DNA of 64,000 nucleotides, taken from positions 623,501-687,500 of the forward strand of contig NZ_CP128540.1 of the NCBI RefSeq assembly GCF_021283545.2. Reading direction: 5' to 3'. Origin of the DNA: Pseudomonas alloputida (GTDB lineage Bacteria > Pseudomonadota > Gammaproteobacteria > Pseudomonadales > Pseudomonadaceae). Below are positions 50,757 through 60,360 of the stretch, piece by piece. Each line of letters opens with the position of its first letter. Position 1 is the first letter of the stretch. The notes beneath the pieces were generated by a model, which did not search any database, had not been told where the DNA came from, and saw only the letters and a list, made by a program, of their open reading frames with translations. Position numbers and translations under genes: made by a program.

Positions 50757-52670
50757 ATGTCCGTACGACGCACACGCAAAGACGATGGTAGCCAATGGAC
50801 CGTGGCCGACAGCCGCAGTGTTTATGGTATCCGCCATTGGGGCGCTGGCTATTTCGCCATCAATGAAGCCGGGCGCGTCGAAGTACGCCCCAACGGCCCT
50901 CAAAGCGCTCCGATCGACCTGTTCGAACAGGTCGACGAACTGCGCCAGAGCGGGTTGTCGCTGCCCTTGCTGGTACGCTTCCCTGACATTTTGCAGGACC
51001 GTGTGCGCCAGCTGACCGGTGCCTTCGACGCCAACATCGCGCGCCTGGAATACCAGAGCCAGTACACCGCGCTGTACCCGATCAAGGTCAACCAGCAGGA
51101 AGCGGTGGTGGAAAACATCATCGCCACGCAAAACGTTTCCATCGGCCTGGAAGCCGGCTCCAAACCCGAGTTGCTGGCAGTGCTGGCGCTGGCGCCGAAG
51201 GGCGGCACCATCGTCTGCAATGGCTACAAGGACCGTGAGTTCATTCGCCTGGCGCTGATGGGTCAGAAGCTTGGCCACAATGTGTTCATCGTCATCGAGA
51301 AAGAGTCGGAAGTGGCCCTGGTGATCGAAGAGGCCGCCGAGCTCAAGGTGAAACCACAGGTTGGCCTGCGCGTTCGCCTGTCGTCGTTGGCCTCGAGCAA
51401 GTGGGCCGACACCGGTGGCGAGAAGTCCAAGTTCGGTTTGTCCGCCGCCCAGTTGCTTTCGGTGGTGCAGCGCTTCCGCGATGCGGGCCTGGATCAGGGC
51501 ATCCGCCTGCTGCACTTCCACATGGGTTCGCAGATTGCCAACCTGGCTGACTACCAGCACGGTTTCAAGGAAGCCATCCGTTATTACGGCGAACTGCGTG
51601 CGCTGGGCCTGCCGGTCGACCACATCGACGTGGGTGGCGGCCTGGGTGTGGACTACGACGGCACCCACTCGCGCAATGCCAGCTCGATCAACTACGACAT
51701 GGACGACTACGCCGGCGTGGTGGTGGGCATGCTCAAGGAGTTCTGCGACGCGCAGGGCTTGCCGCACCCGCACATCTTCTCCGAGAGTGGCCGTTCGCTG
51801 ACCGCGCACCACGCCATGCTGGTGATCCAGGTGACCGACGTCGAGAAACACAACGACGACGTACCGACCATCGAGAACAAGGAAGCCCTGCCCGAGACCG
51901 TGCAGTGGCTGGTCGACCTGCTTGGCCCGACCGACATCGAGATGGTCACCGAGACCTACTGGCGCGCCACCCACTACATGGGTGATGTGGCCGCGCAGTA
52001 CGCCGATGGCAAGCTGAGCCTGGGCGAGAAGGCCCTGGCCGAGCAGTGCTATTTCGCCGTGTGCCGCCGCCTGCACAACTCGCTGAAAGCCCGCCAGCGC
52101 TCGCACCGCCAGGTGCTGGACGAGCTGAACGACAAGCTGGCCGACAAGTACATCTGCAACTTCTCGGTGTTCCAGAGCCTGCCAGACACCTGGGCCATCG
52201 GCCAGGTCCTGCCGATCATCCCGCTGCACCGCTTGGACGAAGAGCCGATGCGGCGTGCGGTATTGCAGGACCTGACTTGCGATTCCGACGGCAAGATCAA
52301 CCAGTACGTTGACGAGCAGAGCATCGAAACCAGCATGCCGGTGCATGCGGTGAAGGAGGGTGAGGATTACCTGCTGGGCGTGTTCCTGGTGGGTGCCTAC
52401 CAGGAAATCCTGGGTGACATGCACAACCTGTTCGGTGACACCGATTCGGTGAACATCTACCAGAATGCCGACGGCAGCGTGTACCACGCCGGTATCGAAA
52501 CCCACGACACCATCGAAGACATGCTGCGCTACGTGCACCTGTCGCCGGAAGAGTTGATGACGCATTACCGCGACAAGGTTGCCAGCGCCAAGATCACTGC
52601 GCGTGAGCGGACCCAGTATCTGGATGCCTTGCGCCTGGGCTTGACCCGGTCTTCGTACCTGTCGTCGTAA
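50757..52670 (+). CDS. speA: biosynthetic arginine decarboxylase
   Basis: A 637-residue PLP-dependent enzyme that makes agmatine from arginine for putrescine synthesis. The PLP Lys is in [16 protein letters not shown]. The Gly-rich phosphate loop and substrate regions follow in [12 protein letters not shown] and [14 protein letters not shown], and the C-terminal [18 protein letters not shown] is typical. Length matches SpeA. ATG 50757 follows TAGGGGA. Confidence 0.97.
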   Translation: MSVRRTRKDDGSQWTVADSRSVYGIRHWGAGYFAINEAGRVEVRPNGPQSAPIDLFEQVDELRQSGLSLPLLVRFPDILQDRVRQLTGAFDANIARLEYQSQYTALYPIKVNQQEAVVENIIATQNVSIGLEAGSKPELLAVLALAPKGGTIVCNGYKDREFIRLALMGQKLGHNVFIVIEKESEVALVIEEAAELKVKPQVGLRVRLSSLASSKWADTGGEKSKFGLSAAQLLSVVQRFRDAGLDQGIRLLHFHMGSQIANLADYQHGFKEAIRYYGELRALGLPVDHIDVGGGLGVDYDGTHSRNASSINYDMDDYAGVVVGMLKEFCDAQGLPHPHIFSESGRSLTAHHAMLVIQVTDVEKHNDDVPTIENKEALPETVQWLVDLLGPTDIEMVTETYWRATHYMGDVAAQYADGKLSLGEKALAEQCYFAVCRRLHNSLKARQRSHRQVLDELNDKLADKYICNFSVFQSLPDTWAIGQVLPIIPLHRLDEEPMRRAVLQDLTCDSDGKINQYVDEQSIETSMPVHAVKEGEDYLLGVFLVGAYQEILGDMHNLFGDTDSVNIYQNADGSVYHAGIETHDTIEDMLRYVHLSPEELMTHYRDKVASAKITARERTQYLDALRLGLTRSSYLSS

Positions 52671-52674
52671 TTGA

Positions 52675-52732
52675 CGGGGCCGCTCCTGCAAAAGCCTGTG
52701 CTGCCTTTTGTGGGAGCGGCCTTGCGTCGCGA
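52675..52732. repeat. REP pair (class B) between speA and the RAYT gene
   Basis: A degenerate inverted half (GGGGCCGCTCCTGCAAAAGC, 52677-52696) and a conserved forward copy (GTGGGAGCGGCCTTGCGTCG, 52710-52729). The class B core, GCGGCCTTGCGTCGCGA, differs from the class A core GCGGGC-x-TGCCCGCGAA. Confidence 0.75.
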
Positions 52733-52836
52733 TATGAGGGCGAAGCCCTCACCAGCGTCACAACCGGTAAATATCCGGCCCTGGTCCATCGCACCAATGC
52801 CGCTACCTTTGAATGCAATGTTCAAAGGAGGACGAT

Positions 52837-53292
52837 ATGCAACGTCCAGGCTCCCATCGTTTACGTGGCGGTCGAGTGTCTGAATCCGGGCGCTTTTATC
52901 TGCTCACCACAACCACTCGTGACCGAACGCCGTTGTTCAAAGACTTCCGATTCGCCAGGACCGTGATCCAGCAGTTGCGGTTCAGCGATGAGCGCAAGGC
53001 TTGTCGATCGCTGGCATGGGTGTTGATGCCGGATCACCTTCACTGGCTTATCGAGCTGGGTCCAGTGAGCCTGGGTAGGCTGATGTGCGAGTTCAAATCC
53101 AGAAGCAGCTGTGCCTTGTACAAGGCCGGTGCTGAAAGACGGCATATCTGGCAAACCAGCTTTCATGACCGGGCTTTGCGTCGCGAGGAGGATGTGCGAG
53201 CGGTGGCCCGCTACATCATCGCCAACCCCATTCGGGCGGGCCTCGTGCGGCGGGCTGGCGAGTATCCCCATTGGGACTGTGTATGGCTGTGA
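52837..53292 (+). CDS. REP-associated tyrosine transposase (RAYT)
   Basis: 151 residues from ATG 52837 (MQRPGSHRLRGGR), with GGAGG at 52828-52832; an in-frame ATG at 52813 lacks one. It is of the Y1/IS200-related single-strand transposase type. The HUH-type motif is LMPDHLHWLIEL and the nucleophile Tyr is in ARYIIANPIRAGLV; the WQTSFHDR block is also typical. RAYTs spread and maintain REP palindromes. Class B REPs lie within 90 bases on the left and 30 on the right. Confidence 0.92.
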   Translation: MQRPGSHRLRGGRVSESGRFYLLTTTTRDRTPLFKDFRFARTVIQQLRFSDERKACRSLAWVLMPDHLHWLIELGPVSLGRLMCEFKSRSSCALYKAGAERRHIWQTSFHDRALRREEDVRAVARYIIANPIRAGLVRRAGEYPHWDCVWL

Positions 53293-53315
53293 GCATGTGA
53301 GGGCTTCGCCCTCAT

Positions 53316-53424
53316 TTCGCGACACAAGGCCGCTCCCACAGTGACCGCGAAAGCAGGCCGACCCGCTATCCCATGTGGGAGCGGCCTTGCGTCGCGATGG
53401 GCCGCAAAGCGGCCCCAATCAGCG
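53316..53424. repeat. REP pair (class B) after the RAYT gene
   Basis: An inverted copy (TCGCGACACAAGGCCGCTCC, 53317-53336) and a forward copy (GTGGGAGCGGCCTTGCGTCG, 53375-53394) followed by GGGCCGC-AAA-GCGGCCC (53400-53417). The pair ends at the mate gene stop. Confidence 0.85.
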
Positions 53425-54756
53425 ACACCACAGGTCTCTCTGCTGCAACCGCCACCCAACCCACCCCAACGTCACCGCCCGCAACCCCATGAACCCAAGA
53501 AACGCCATCCACAACCCATGGTTGCCCAACCCGCTCATGGCCACTGCCACCGGCAGCGCAATCAACACCGAAACCAGCATTGCATTTCGCATTTCCCGCG
53601 CCCGGGTCGCGCCGATGAACAAGCCATCCAGCAAGTAACTCCACACCGCGATCAGCGGCAGCAACGCCAGGTAGGGCAAATACGGATAAGCCGCCGCCCG
53701 CACACTTTCGATGTCGGTCTGCAAGTCGATGAACAGGTGCCCACCCAGCAGGAACAGCCCGGCAAAGCCCAGGCTGGTGATCAGTGACCAACCACAAGCG
53801 ACCACCAGCGAGCGGCGCAAGGTGTCGCGGTCACGGGCACCAATGGCATGGCCGCACAAGGCCTCCACCGCATGGGCCAGCCCATCCAGCGCATAGGCCG
53901 TCAGCAGCAGGCCATTGAGCAACAGGGCGTTGGCCGCCACGGTCGCTTCGCCCAGACGCGCGCCCTGCACGGTAATCAGCAGGAACACCAGTTGCAGTGC
54001 CAGGCTACGCAGGAAGATGTCGCGGTTCACCGCCAGCAGTGGCCTCCAGGCCTGCCAGCGCTTGAGCGCTGCCCACACGATCTGCCCCGGGTATGCCCGC
54101 AGAGCCGGGCGGGTCAGGGCCAGGCCGAGCAGGGCGGCACTCCATTCGGCAATTACCGACGCCCGCGCCGAGCCCAGTACACCCCAGTCCAGGCCCAGCA
54201 CGAACCATAGGTTCAAGGCGATGTTCAGCAGGTTGGTGGTCAGCAGGATGGCCAGTGGAGCCCTGGCGTTCTGCGTGCCGAGGAACCAGCCGACCAGCGC
54301 GTAACTGGCCAGCGCCGCAGGCAGGCCAAGCAGGCGGGTGTGGAAGAAGTCTTCGGTGGATTGCTGCAGGGCTGCGCTGGGTTGCATCGCATGGAGTGCC
54401 AGCTGGCTGAAGGGCAGGGCCAGCAGGCCGATCAACAGGGCGAAGCCGACCGCCAGCAGCAGCCCTTGCACCAGGACCTGGCGTAGCGCTGCACCGTCGC
54501 CACGGCCGGCGGCCTGGGCAGCGAAGCCGGTGGACCCCATGCGCAGGAAGCCCATCAGGCCGACCATGAAGGTGAACAAGGTGGCGCCCACGGCCACGGC
54601 GCCCAGTTGGTGGGCGTGCGGGAGATGACCGATGACCGTGCTGTCGACCAGCGCCACCAGCGGTACCGAAATGTTGGACAGGATCATCGGCGCGGCCAGC
54701 GCCCAGACCTTGCGGTGGGTGGGGCGGTGGCGCCAGTCGGCAGCGAGTTGGGGCAT
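53419..54756 (-). CDS. MATE-family multidrug/DinF-type exporter
   Basis: About 445 residues from ATG 54756 (MPQLAADWRHRPTHRKVW), or two codons earlier at 54762; neither has a strong ribosome site. Twelve membrane helices are visible, with the opening ALAAPMILSNISVPLVALVDSTVIGHL typical of the DinF group of MATE antiporters, and GFAAQAAGRGD after helix 2. They export drugs or metabolites with H+ or Na+. The gene is divergent from the alpha-2-macroglobulin gene. Confidence 0.88.
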   Translation of the reverse strand: MPQLAADWRHRPTHRKVWALAAPMILSNISVPLVALVDSTVIGHLPHAHQLGAVAVGATLFTFMVGLMGFLRMGSTGFAAQAAGRGDGAALRQVLVQGLLLAVGFALLIGLLALPFSQLALHAMQPSAALQQSTEDFFHTRLLGLPAALASYALVGWFLGTQNARAPLAILLTTNLLNIALNLWFVLGLDWGVLGSARASVIAEWSAALLGLALTRPALRAYPGQIVWAALKRWQAWRPLLAVNRDIFLRSLALQLVFLLITVQGARLGEATVAANALLLNGLLLTAYALDGLAHAVEALCGHAIGARDRDTLRRSLVVACGWSLITSLGFAGLFLLGGHLFIDLQTDIESVRAAAYPYLPYLALLPLIAVWSYLLDGLFIGATRAREMRNAMLVSVLIALPVAVAMSGLGNHGLWMAFLGFMGLRAVTLGWVGWRLQQRDLWCR

Positions 54757-54936
54757 GTGCATTCCATGAGATTTTGGGGCCGCTGTGTGCCCCTTTAACG
54801 AATGGCCACAGTGTAACGACCAGGCAACCATTTAGCGCGACCATGGTCTGACCTGGCGCGCAACGCCGGGTGCTGCACCTGACGTTGAGCTATAGTTGCT
54901 GCCCTCACGTACACGCTGCCCAAGAGTTCCTATCTC

Positions 54937-57900
54937 ATGTTCAACAAAGGATTGTTGCTGGCCTGCGCGCTGGCGTTGCTCAGTGCCTGTGACTCTTCCA
55001 CGCCGGGTAAACCAGCACCGGTCGAGAAGTCTATGACACCCGCGCCCGCCGAAGCCTCCGCCCCCAAGCGTGAGGACCCGGCCATGCTCGCCAAGCGCTA
55101 CGAGGGCCGCGAACTCACGGTGCTGGACGTATCGGAAGTGCAGCTCGATGGCGCGGCAACGCTGTCGATCAGCTTCTCCGTACCGCTGGATGCCAAGCAG
55201 GACTTCACCACCAAGGTGCACCTGGTAGACACCGTCAAAGGCAAGCTCGACGGTGCCTGGGAACTCTCCGACAACCAGATGGAGCTGCGCTTGCGCCACC
55301 TGGAGCCGCAGCGCAAGCTGGTGCTGACCGTCGACAAGGGGCTGCTGGCAGTCAACGGCAAGCAGTTGGACAGCGAGTCGATCACCCGCCTGGAAACCCG
55401 CGACATGCAGCCGACCATCGGCTTTGCCAGCCGCGGCTCTTTGCTGCCTACGCGCCTGGCCGAAGGCCTGCCGGTGATTGCCCTGAACGTCGACAAAGTG
55501 GATGTCGAGTTCTTCCGCATCAAGCCAGACATGCTCTCGACCTTCCTGGCCAACTGGGGACGCAACAGCAGCCTGTACTACTACCAGTCCAAGGAAACCC
55601 TGGACATGGCCGAGCTGGTCTACAGCGGCCGCTTCGATCTCAACCCGGCGCGCAACACGCGCGAGACCGTGTTGCTGCCGATTGCCGGCATCAAGCCGTT
55701 GCAGGCGCCAGGCGTGTACCTGGCAGTGATGCGCGCCTCGGGTACCTACGATTATTCTCAGCCGGCAACCCTGTTCACCCTTAGCGACATCGGCGTGTCG
55801 GCCCACCGCTACCGCGATCGCATCGACGTGTTTGCTCAAGCCCTGGAAGGCGGGAAGGCGCTTAGCGGCGTCAACCTGGAAATCCATGACGAGAAGGGCA
55901 AGCTGCTGGCCCAGGCCACCAGCGATGGCAAGGGGCATGCCCAGCTGCCGATCACGCCCAAGGCCGATACCCTGATCGCCACCCAGGGCGTGCATACCAC
56001 GCTGCTGCGCCTGAACACCGCAGCCTTGGACCTGGCCGAATTCGACATTACCGGGCCTCAGGCCAACCCGCTGCAGTTCTTCATCTTCGGTCCGCGTGAC
56101 CTGTACCGCCCGGGTGAGACGGTGCTGCTCAACGGCCTGCTGCGCGACCAGGACGGCAAGCCGGTCAAAGCCCAGCCGGTGAGCGTGGAAGTGCGTCGCC
56201 CGGATGAACAGGTGAGCCGCAAGTTCGTCTGGGAAGCCGACAGCAATGGCTTGTACCAATACCAGTTGCAACTGGCCACCGAGGCCCCGACTGGCCGTTG
56301 GCAGTTGCTGCTCGACCTGGGTGGCGGGCGCAAGCAGGTCTATGAATTCCTCGTTGAAGACTTCCTGCCCGAGCGCCTGGCGCTGGAGCTCAAGGGCAGC
56401 AGCACACCGCTTTCGCCGGATGAAGATGCGCGTATCCAGGTCAATGGCCGTTACCTCTATGGTGCGCCGGCCGCCGGCAACCGCCTGAGCGGTCAGGCCT
56501 ATGTACGCCCGCTGCGCGAGGCCGTACCGGCGTTGCCTGGCTACCAATTCGGCTCGGTCACCGAAACCGATCTGAACCAGGACCTGGAACTGGACGAAGT
56601 CACCCTTGACCAGGCCGGCAAGGCGGTGGTCGATATCGAAAGCCGTTGGGCCGAAGCCCGCTCTCCGCTGCAACTGACCGTGCAGGCCAGCCTGCAGGAG
56701 TCGGGTGGCCGGCCGATCACCCGGCGCCTGGAGCAGCCTATCTGGCCGGCTGAGCGCCTGCCGGGCCTGCGAGGCCTGTTCGAAGGTGAGGAGACCGATA
56801 GCGACGGGCCCGTGGAATTCGAGTTCCTGGTGGCCGACCGCGACGGTAACAAACTGGCGGCCGACGCGCTCAAGGTGCGCCTTGTTCGCGAACGCCGCGA
56901 TTACTACTGGAATTACTCGCAAAGCGACGGCTGGAGCTACGCCTACAACGAGAAGTTCCTGACCCAGAACGAAGAGACGATCAGCGTCAAGGCAGGTTCC
57001 ACCGCCAAACTCAGCTTCCAGGTTGAGTGGGGCCCGTACCGCGTCGAGGTCGAAGACCCGCAGACCGGTCTGGTGTCCAGTGAGCGCTTCTGGGCCGGCT
57101 ACCGTGCCCAGGACAACGCTGAGGGCGGCGCGGTGCGGCCGGACCAGGTCAAGCTGGCGCTGGACAAACCCTCCTACACCGATGGCGCTACCGCCAAGGT
57201 CACCGTCACTCCGCCCGCTGCGGGCAGCGGCTACCTGATGATCGAGTCCAGCGATGGCCCGCTGTGGTGGCAGGAGATCGATGTGCCCGCCGAGGGCAAG
57301 ACCTTTGACGTGCAACTGGACAAGGCCTGGGCCCGTCACGACCTGTACATCAGCGCGTTGGTTATCCGCCCTGGTGAGCGCAAGGCCAATGCCACGCCCA
57401 AGCGCGCCGTGGGCGTGCTGCACCTGCCGCTGGACCGCGCCGAGCGCAAGCTTGCGCTGAGCCTGCAGGCGCCGGAGAAAATGCGCCCGAAACAGCCGTT
57501 GACAGTGAAGGTAAAGGCCGCCAACGCCGATGGCAGTGTGCCCAAGCAGGTGCATGTGTTGTTGTCGGCGGTGGACGTGGGCATCCTCAACATCACCGAT
57601 TTCAAAACCCCCGACCCGTTCGCCAGCCTGTTCGGGCGCAAGGCCTATGGTGCCGATCAACTGGACATCTACGGCCAGTTGATCGAGGCCGGCCAAGGCC
57701 GCCTGGCCAGCCTGGCGTTCGGTGGCGATGCGGCGATGGCCAAGGGGGGCAAGCGACCCAACACTACGGTAACCATAGTCGCCCAGCAGAGCCTGCCGGT
57801 GACGCTGGACGACAAGGGTGAGGGCCAGGCTACGGTCGACATCCCCGACTTCAACGGCGAATTGCGGCTGATGGCGCAGGCCTGGACCGAAGAGCACTTC

Positions 57901-59838
57901 GGCATGGCCGAAGGCAAGACCGTGGTCGCCGCGCCGTTGATTGCCGAGCTTTCGGCCCCGCGCTTCCTGGCCGGTGGCGACCGTACCAGCCTGGCACTGG
58001 ACCTGGCCAACCTGTCCGGCCGCGCCCAGCAACTGAGCGTCGAAATCACCACGGATGGGCAACTGAGCCTGGCGGCCAACGCCGTGCAGAGCGTTAACCT
58101 GGCCGAAGGGCAGCGTTCGACGCTGATGATTCCGGTGCAGGCCCAGGGAGGGCTGGGGCAGGGCAAGGTGCATGTCCGGGTGACGGGCCTGCAACTGCCG
58201 AACGAGCCGGTCAATGCGTTCGAACGTGAGTGGACGCTGGGCGTGCGCCCGGCCTACCCGGCAATGCTCAAGCACTACCGTGTGGCCTTGAAGGACCAGC
58301 CGTGGACTCTGCCCGAAGCAGACCTGGCCGCCTTCGAGCCCGCTGGCCTGGAAGCCAGCCTGGCCTTGTCGAGCCGGCCGCCGCTGAACCTTGCCGAGCA
58401 AATTCGCGCGCTGCAAGCCTACCCCTATGGCTGCCTCGAACAGACCACCAGTGGCCTGTACCCTTCGCTGTACGCCGATGCCGACAGCCTCAAGCGCCTG
58501 GGCATCAAGGGCGAGCCGGCGGATGTGCGCAAGCGCAAGATCGAAATGGGCATCGAGCACTTGCTGGGGATGCAGCGCTACAACGGCAGCTTTGGCCTGT
58601 GGAGTTCGGACAGCGAGGAAGAGTACTGGCTGACCGCCTATGTGACTGACTTCCTGCTGCGTGCCCGTGACCAAGGGTACGGCGTGCCCGCCGAGGCACT
58701 GAAGAAGGCCAGTGAGCGCCTGCTGCGTTACCTGCAGGAACGCAACCTGATCGAAGTCGACTACAGCGAGAATGCCGACCACACGCGCTTTGCGGTGCAG
58801 GCCTACGCGGCGCTGGTGCTGTCGCGCAGCCAGCAGGCGCCGTTGGGTGCCCTGCGCGGGCTGTTCGAACGTCGCGCCGATGCCCGCTCCGGTCTGCCGC
58901 TGGTACAACTGGCAGTGGCGCTGGACAAAATGGGCGACAAACCGCGTGCCGAGCAAGCCTTGCAGGCGGGCCTGGGCATTAGCCGTGGCAAAGGCTGGCT
59001 GGCCGATTATGGCAGCGCCCTGCGTGACCAGGCACTGATCCTGGCGCTGCTGCAGGAAAGCAACCTGGCCAGCAGCCAGGTCGATCAGCGCCTGTTCGCC
59101 TTGTCGGATGAACTGGCAGCCAACCGTTGGCTGTCGACCCAAGAGCGCAATGCACTGTTCCTCGCTGGCCGTGGCCTGCTGGGCAAGCCGGAAGGCCAGT
59201 GGCAGGCACGCCTGGACAGCGCGGGTGAAGTGCGCGAGTTGAACAATGCCGAGGCCGGTATGAAGCTTGAGGGCCCGTTGCTGGCTTCACCGCTGAGCGT
59301 GCAGAACCAAGGCAGTGAGACGCTCTATCAGCAGCTGACCTTGTCCGGCTACCCGCGCCAGGCACCTGCGGCAGGCGGCAATGGCATGCAGATTCACAGA
59401 GAGTACCTGGGTATGAATGGCCAGCCGCTGGACCTGCACAACCTGCGCAGTGGCGACCTTGTGCTCGTGCACCTGGCGCTCAAGGCTGAGGACCGCGTGC
59501 CGGATGCGTTGGTGGTGGACCTGCTGCCGGCCGGCCTGGAGCTGGAAAACCAGAACCTGGCTCAAAGCGCCGCCAGCCTGGACAACGCCAGCAGTGCAGT
59601 GAAGGCGTGGCGCGAGTCGATGCAGAACGCCAGCGTGGTGCATCAGGAGTACCGTGATGACCGTTATGTTGCCGCGCTCAAGCTTGACGGCTATGGCACC
59701 ACCCACCTGCTGTACCTGGCGCGAGCAGTGACCCCGGGCACCTACCGCGTGCCGCCGCCGCAGGTCGAATCGATGTACCGGCCGAACCTGCAGGCCGTGG
59801 GCGATGGGCAAGGGGAGATGACGGTGAAAGCCCGCTAG
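54937..59838 (+). CDS. bacterial alpha-2-macroglobulin lipoprotein
   Basis: 1633 residues. The signal peptide ends in the lipobox LLSACDSS (Cys about 18), followed by a Pro/Ala-rich tether. Macroglobulin and bait-region-type domains fill about 60-1100 (for example PARNTRETVLLPIAGIKPLQAPGVYL, then FIFGPRDLYRPGETVLLNGLLRDQDGK). The thioester motif CLEQ is intact at about residue 1166 within YPYGCLEQTTSGLYP, so covalent trapping of proteases is expected. A helical toroid domain and a receptor-like C-terminus follow. Such proteins protect the periplasm from proteases and usually accompany pbpC, as here. Confidence 0.94.
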   Translation: MFNKGLLLACALALLSACDSSTPGKPAPVEKSMTPAPAEASAPKREDPAMLAKRYEGRELTVLDVSEVQLDGAATLSISFSVPLDAKQDFTTKVHLVDTVKGKLDGAWELSDNQMELRLRHLEPQRKLVLTVDKGLLAVNGKQLDSESITRLETRDMQPTIGFASRGSLLPTRLAEGLPVIALNVDKVDVEFFRIKPDMLSTFLANWGRNSSLYYYQSKETLDMAELVYSGRFDLNPARNTRETVLLPIAGIKPLQAPGVYLAVMRASGTYDYSQPATLFTLSDIGVSAHRYRDRIDVFAQALEGGKALSGVNLEIHDEKGKLLAQATSDGKGHAQLPITPKADTLIATQGVHTTLLRLNTAALDLAEFDITGPQANPLQFFIFGPRDLYRPGETVLLNGLLRDQDGKPVKAQPVSVEVRRPDEQVSRKFVWEADSNGLYQYQLQLATEAPTGRWQLLLDLGGGRKQVYEFLVEDFLPERLALELKGSSTPLSPDEDARIQVNGRYLYGAPAAGNRLSGQAYVRPLREAVPALPGYQFGSVTETDLNQDLELDEVTLDQAGKAVVDIESRWAEARSPLQLTVQASLQESGGRPITRRLEQPIWPAERLPGLRGLFEGEETDSDGPVEFEFLVADRDGNKLAADALKVRLVRERRDYYWNYSQSDGWSYAYNEKFLTQNEETISVKAGSTAKLSFQVEWGPYRVEVEDPQTGLVSSERFWAGYRAQDNAEGGAVRPDQVKLALDKPSYTDGATAKVTVTPPAAGSGYLMIESSDGPLWWQEIDVPAEGKTFDVQLDKAWARHDLYISALVIRPGERKANATPKRAVGVLHLPLDRAERKLALSLQAPEKMRPKQPLTVKVKAANADGSVPKQVHVLLSAVDVGILNITDFKTPDPFASLFGRKAYGADQLDIYGQLIEAGQGRLASLAFGGDAAMAKGGKRPNTTVTIVAQQSLPVTLDDKGEGQATVDIPDFNGELRLMAQAWTEEHFGMAEGKTVVAAPLIAELSAPRFLAGGDRTSLALDLANLSGRAQQLSVEITTDGQLSLAANAVQSVNLAEGQRSTLMIPVQAQGGLGQGKVHVRVTGLQLPNEPVNAFEREWTLGVRPAYPAMLKHYRVALKDQPWTLPEADLAAFEPAGLEASLALSSRPPLNLAEQIRALQAYPYGCLEQTTSGLYPSLYADADSLKRLGIKGEPADVRKRKIEMGIEHLLGMQRYNGSFGLWSSDSEEEYWLTAYVTDFLLRARDQGYGVPAEALKKASERLLRYLQERNLIEVDYSENADHTRFAVQAYAALVLSRSQQAPLGALRGLFERRADARSGLPLVQLAVALDKMGDKPRAEQALQAGLGISRGKGWLADYGSALRDQALILALLQESNLASSQVDQRLFALSDELAANRWLSTQERNALFLAGRGLLGKPEGQWQARLDSAGEVRELNNAEAGMKLEGPLLASPLSVQNQGSETLYQQLTLSGYPRQAPAAGGNGMQIHREYLGMNGQPLDLHNLRSGDLVLVHLALKAEDRVPDALVVDLLPAGLELENQNLAQSAASLDNASSAVKAWRESMQNASVVHQEYRDDRYVAALKLDGYGTTHLLYLARAVTPGTYRVPPPQVESMYRPNLQAVGDGQGEMTVKAR

Positions 59839-59858
59839 AGACCCGCTCTACGCGGAAA

Positions 59859-59976
59859 GTGTGGGAGCGGCCTTGCGTCGCGATAGGGCCGCAAAGCGGC
59901 CCCGACAATTCAAGCGGCGAAGCTGAAAGCCTGGGGCTGCTGTGCAGCCCTGTCGCGACGCAAGGCCGCTCCCACA
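59859..59976. repeat. REP pair (class B) after the alpha-2-macroglobulin gene
   Basis: A forward copy (GTGGGAGCGGCCTTGCGTCG, 59861-59880) with GGGCCGC-AAA-GCGGCCC behind it and an inverted copy (TCGCGACGCAAGGCCGCTCC, 59953-59972) face each other, about 70 bases apart, with GGGGCTG/CAGCCC between. Confidence 0.85.
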
Positions 59977-59989
59977 AAGACCGCGCAGA

Positions 59990-60283
59990 TCAGTGGATCA
60001 CCCAGCTCATCACCCACAGCCCCAGCACCAGCCAGATGATTCCGAGGATGATCGAGGCGCGCATGAATGCGCGGATTGCCGAGTACAGCAGCATCAGGCC
60101 GATGATCAGGGCCAGGATGCTCAGCAGCGAAGTGTCCATGCCCAAGGTGCGCGACAGGCCATCGATGAAGTTGCCACCGGCATTGGCCAGCAGGTTGAAC
60201 AACCCGCTCAATGCGTCGACGATGAAGCGGATCAACGACCCCAGTGCCTGGCCCAGCCACTCGAAAAAACCTTCTACATGCAT
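59990..60283 (-). CDS. small membrane protein of unknown function
   Basis: 97 residues from ATG 60283 (MHVEGFFEWLGQALGSLIRF), with AGGAAG six bases upstream. Residues about 47-66 and 75-94 are hydrophobic helices (SLLSILALIIGLMLLYSAI; IILGIIWLVLGLWVMSWV), and the N-terminal part looks amphipathic. I know no family for it. It is antisense-oriented between the alpha-2-macroglobulin gene and pbpC, and divergent from pbpC. Confidence 0.7.
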   Translation of the reverse strand: MHVEGFFEWLGQALGSLIRFIVDALSGLFNLLANAGGNFIDGLSRTLGMDTSLLSILALIIGLMLLYSAIRAFMRASIILGIIWLVLGLWVMSWVIH

Positions 60284-60360
60284 AGTTGCTTCCTGATGAA
60301 AAAATCGGCGAGGTTGTCGTCCCAAAGCCTTTGGCCATTACCTGGCCAGGTCGGTTCCCG

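Noticed and set aside
50742..52691. 649-residue open frame antisense to speA
   Set aside because: SpeA is certain on the plus strand; the opposite frame is a composition artefact.
54832..59142. 1436-residue open frame antisense to the alpha-2-macroglobulin gene
   Set aside because: It mirrors a GC-rich coding gene, has a composition typical of antisense frames (Gln, His, Arg rich) and resembles no family.
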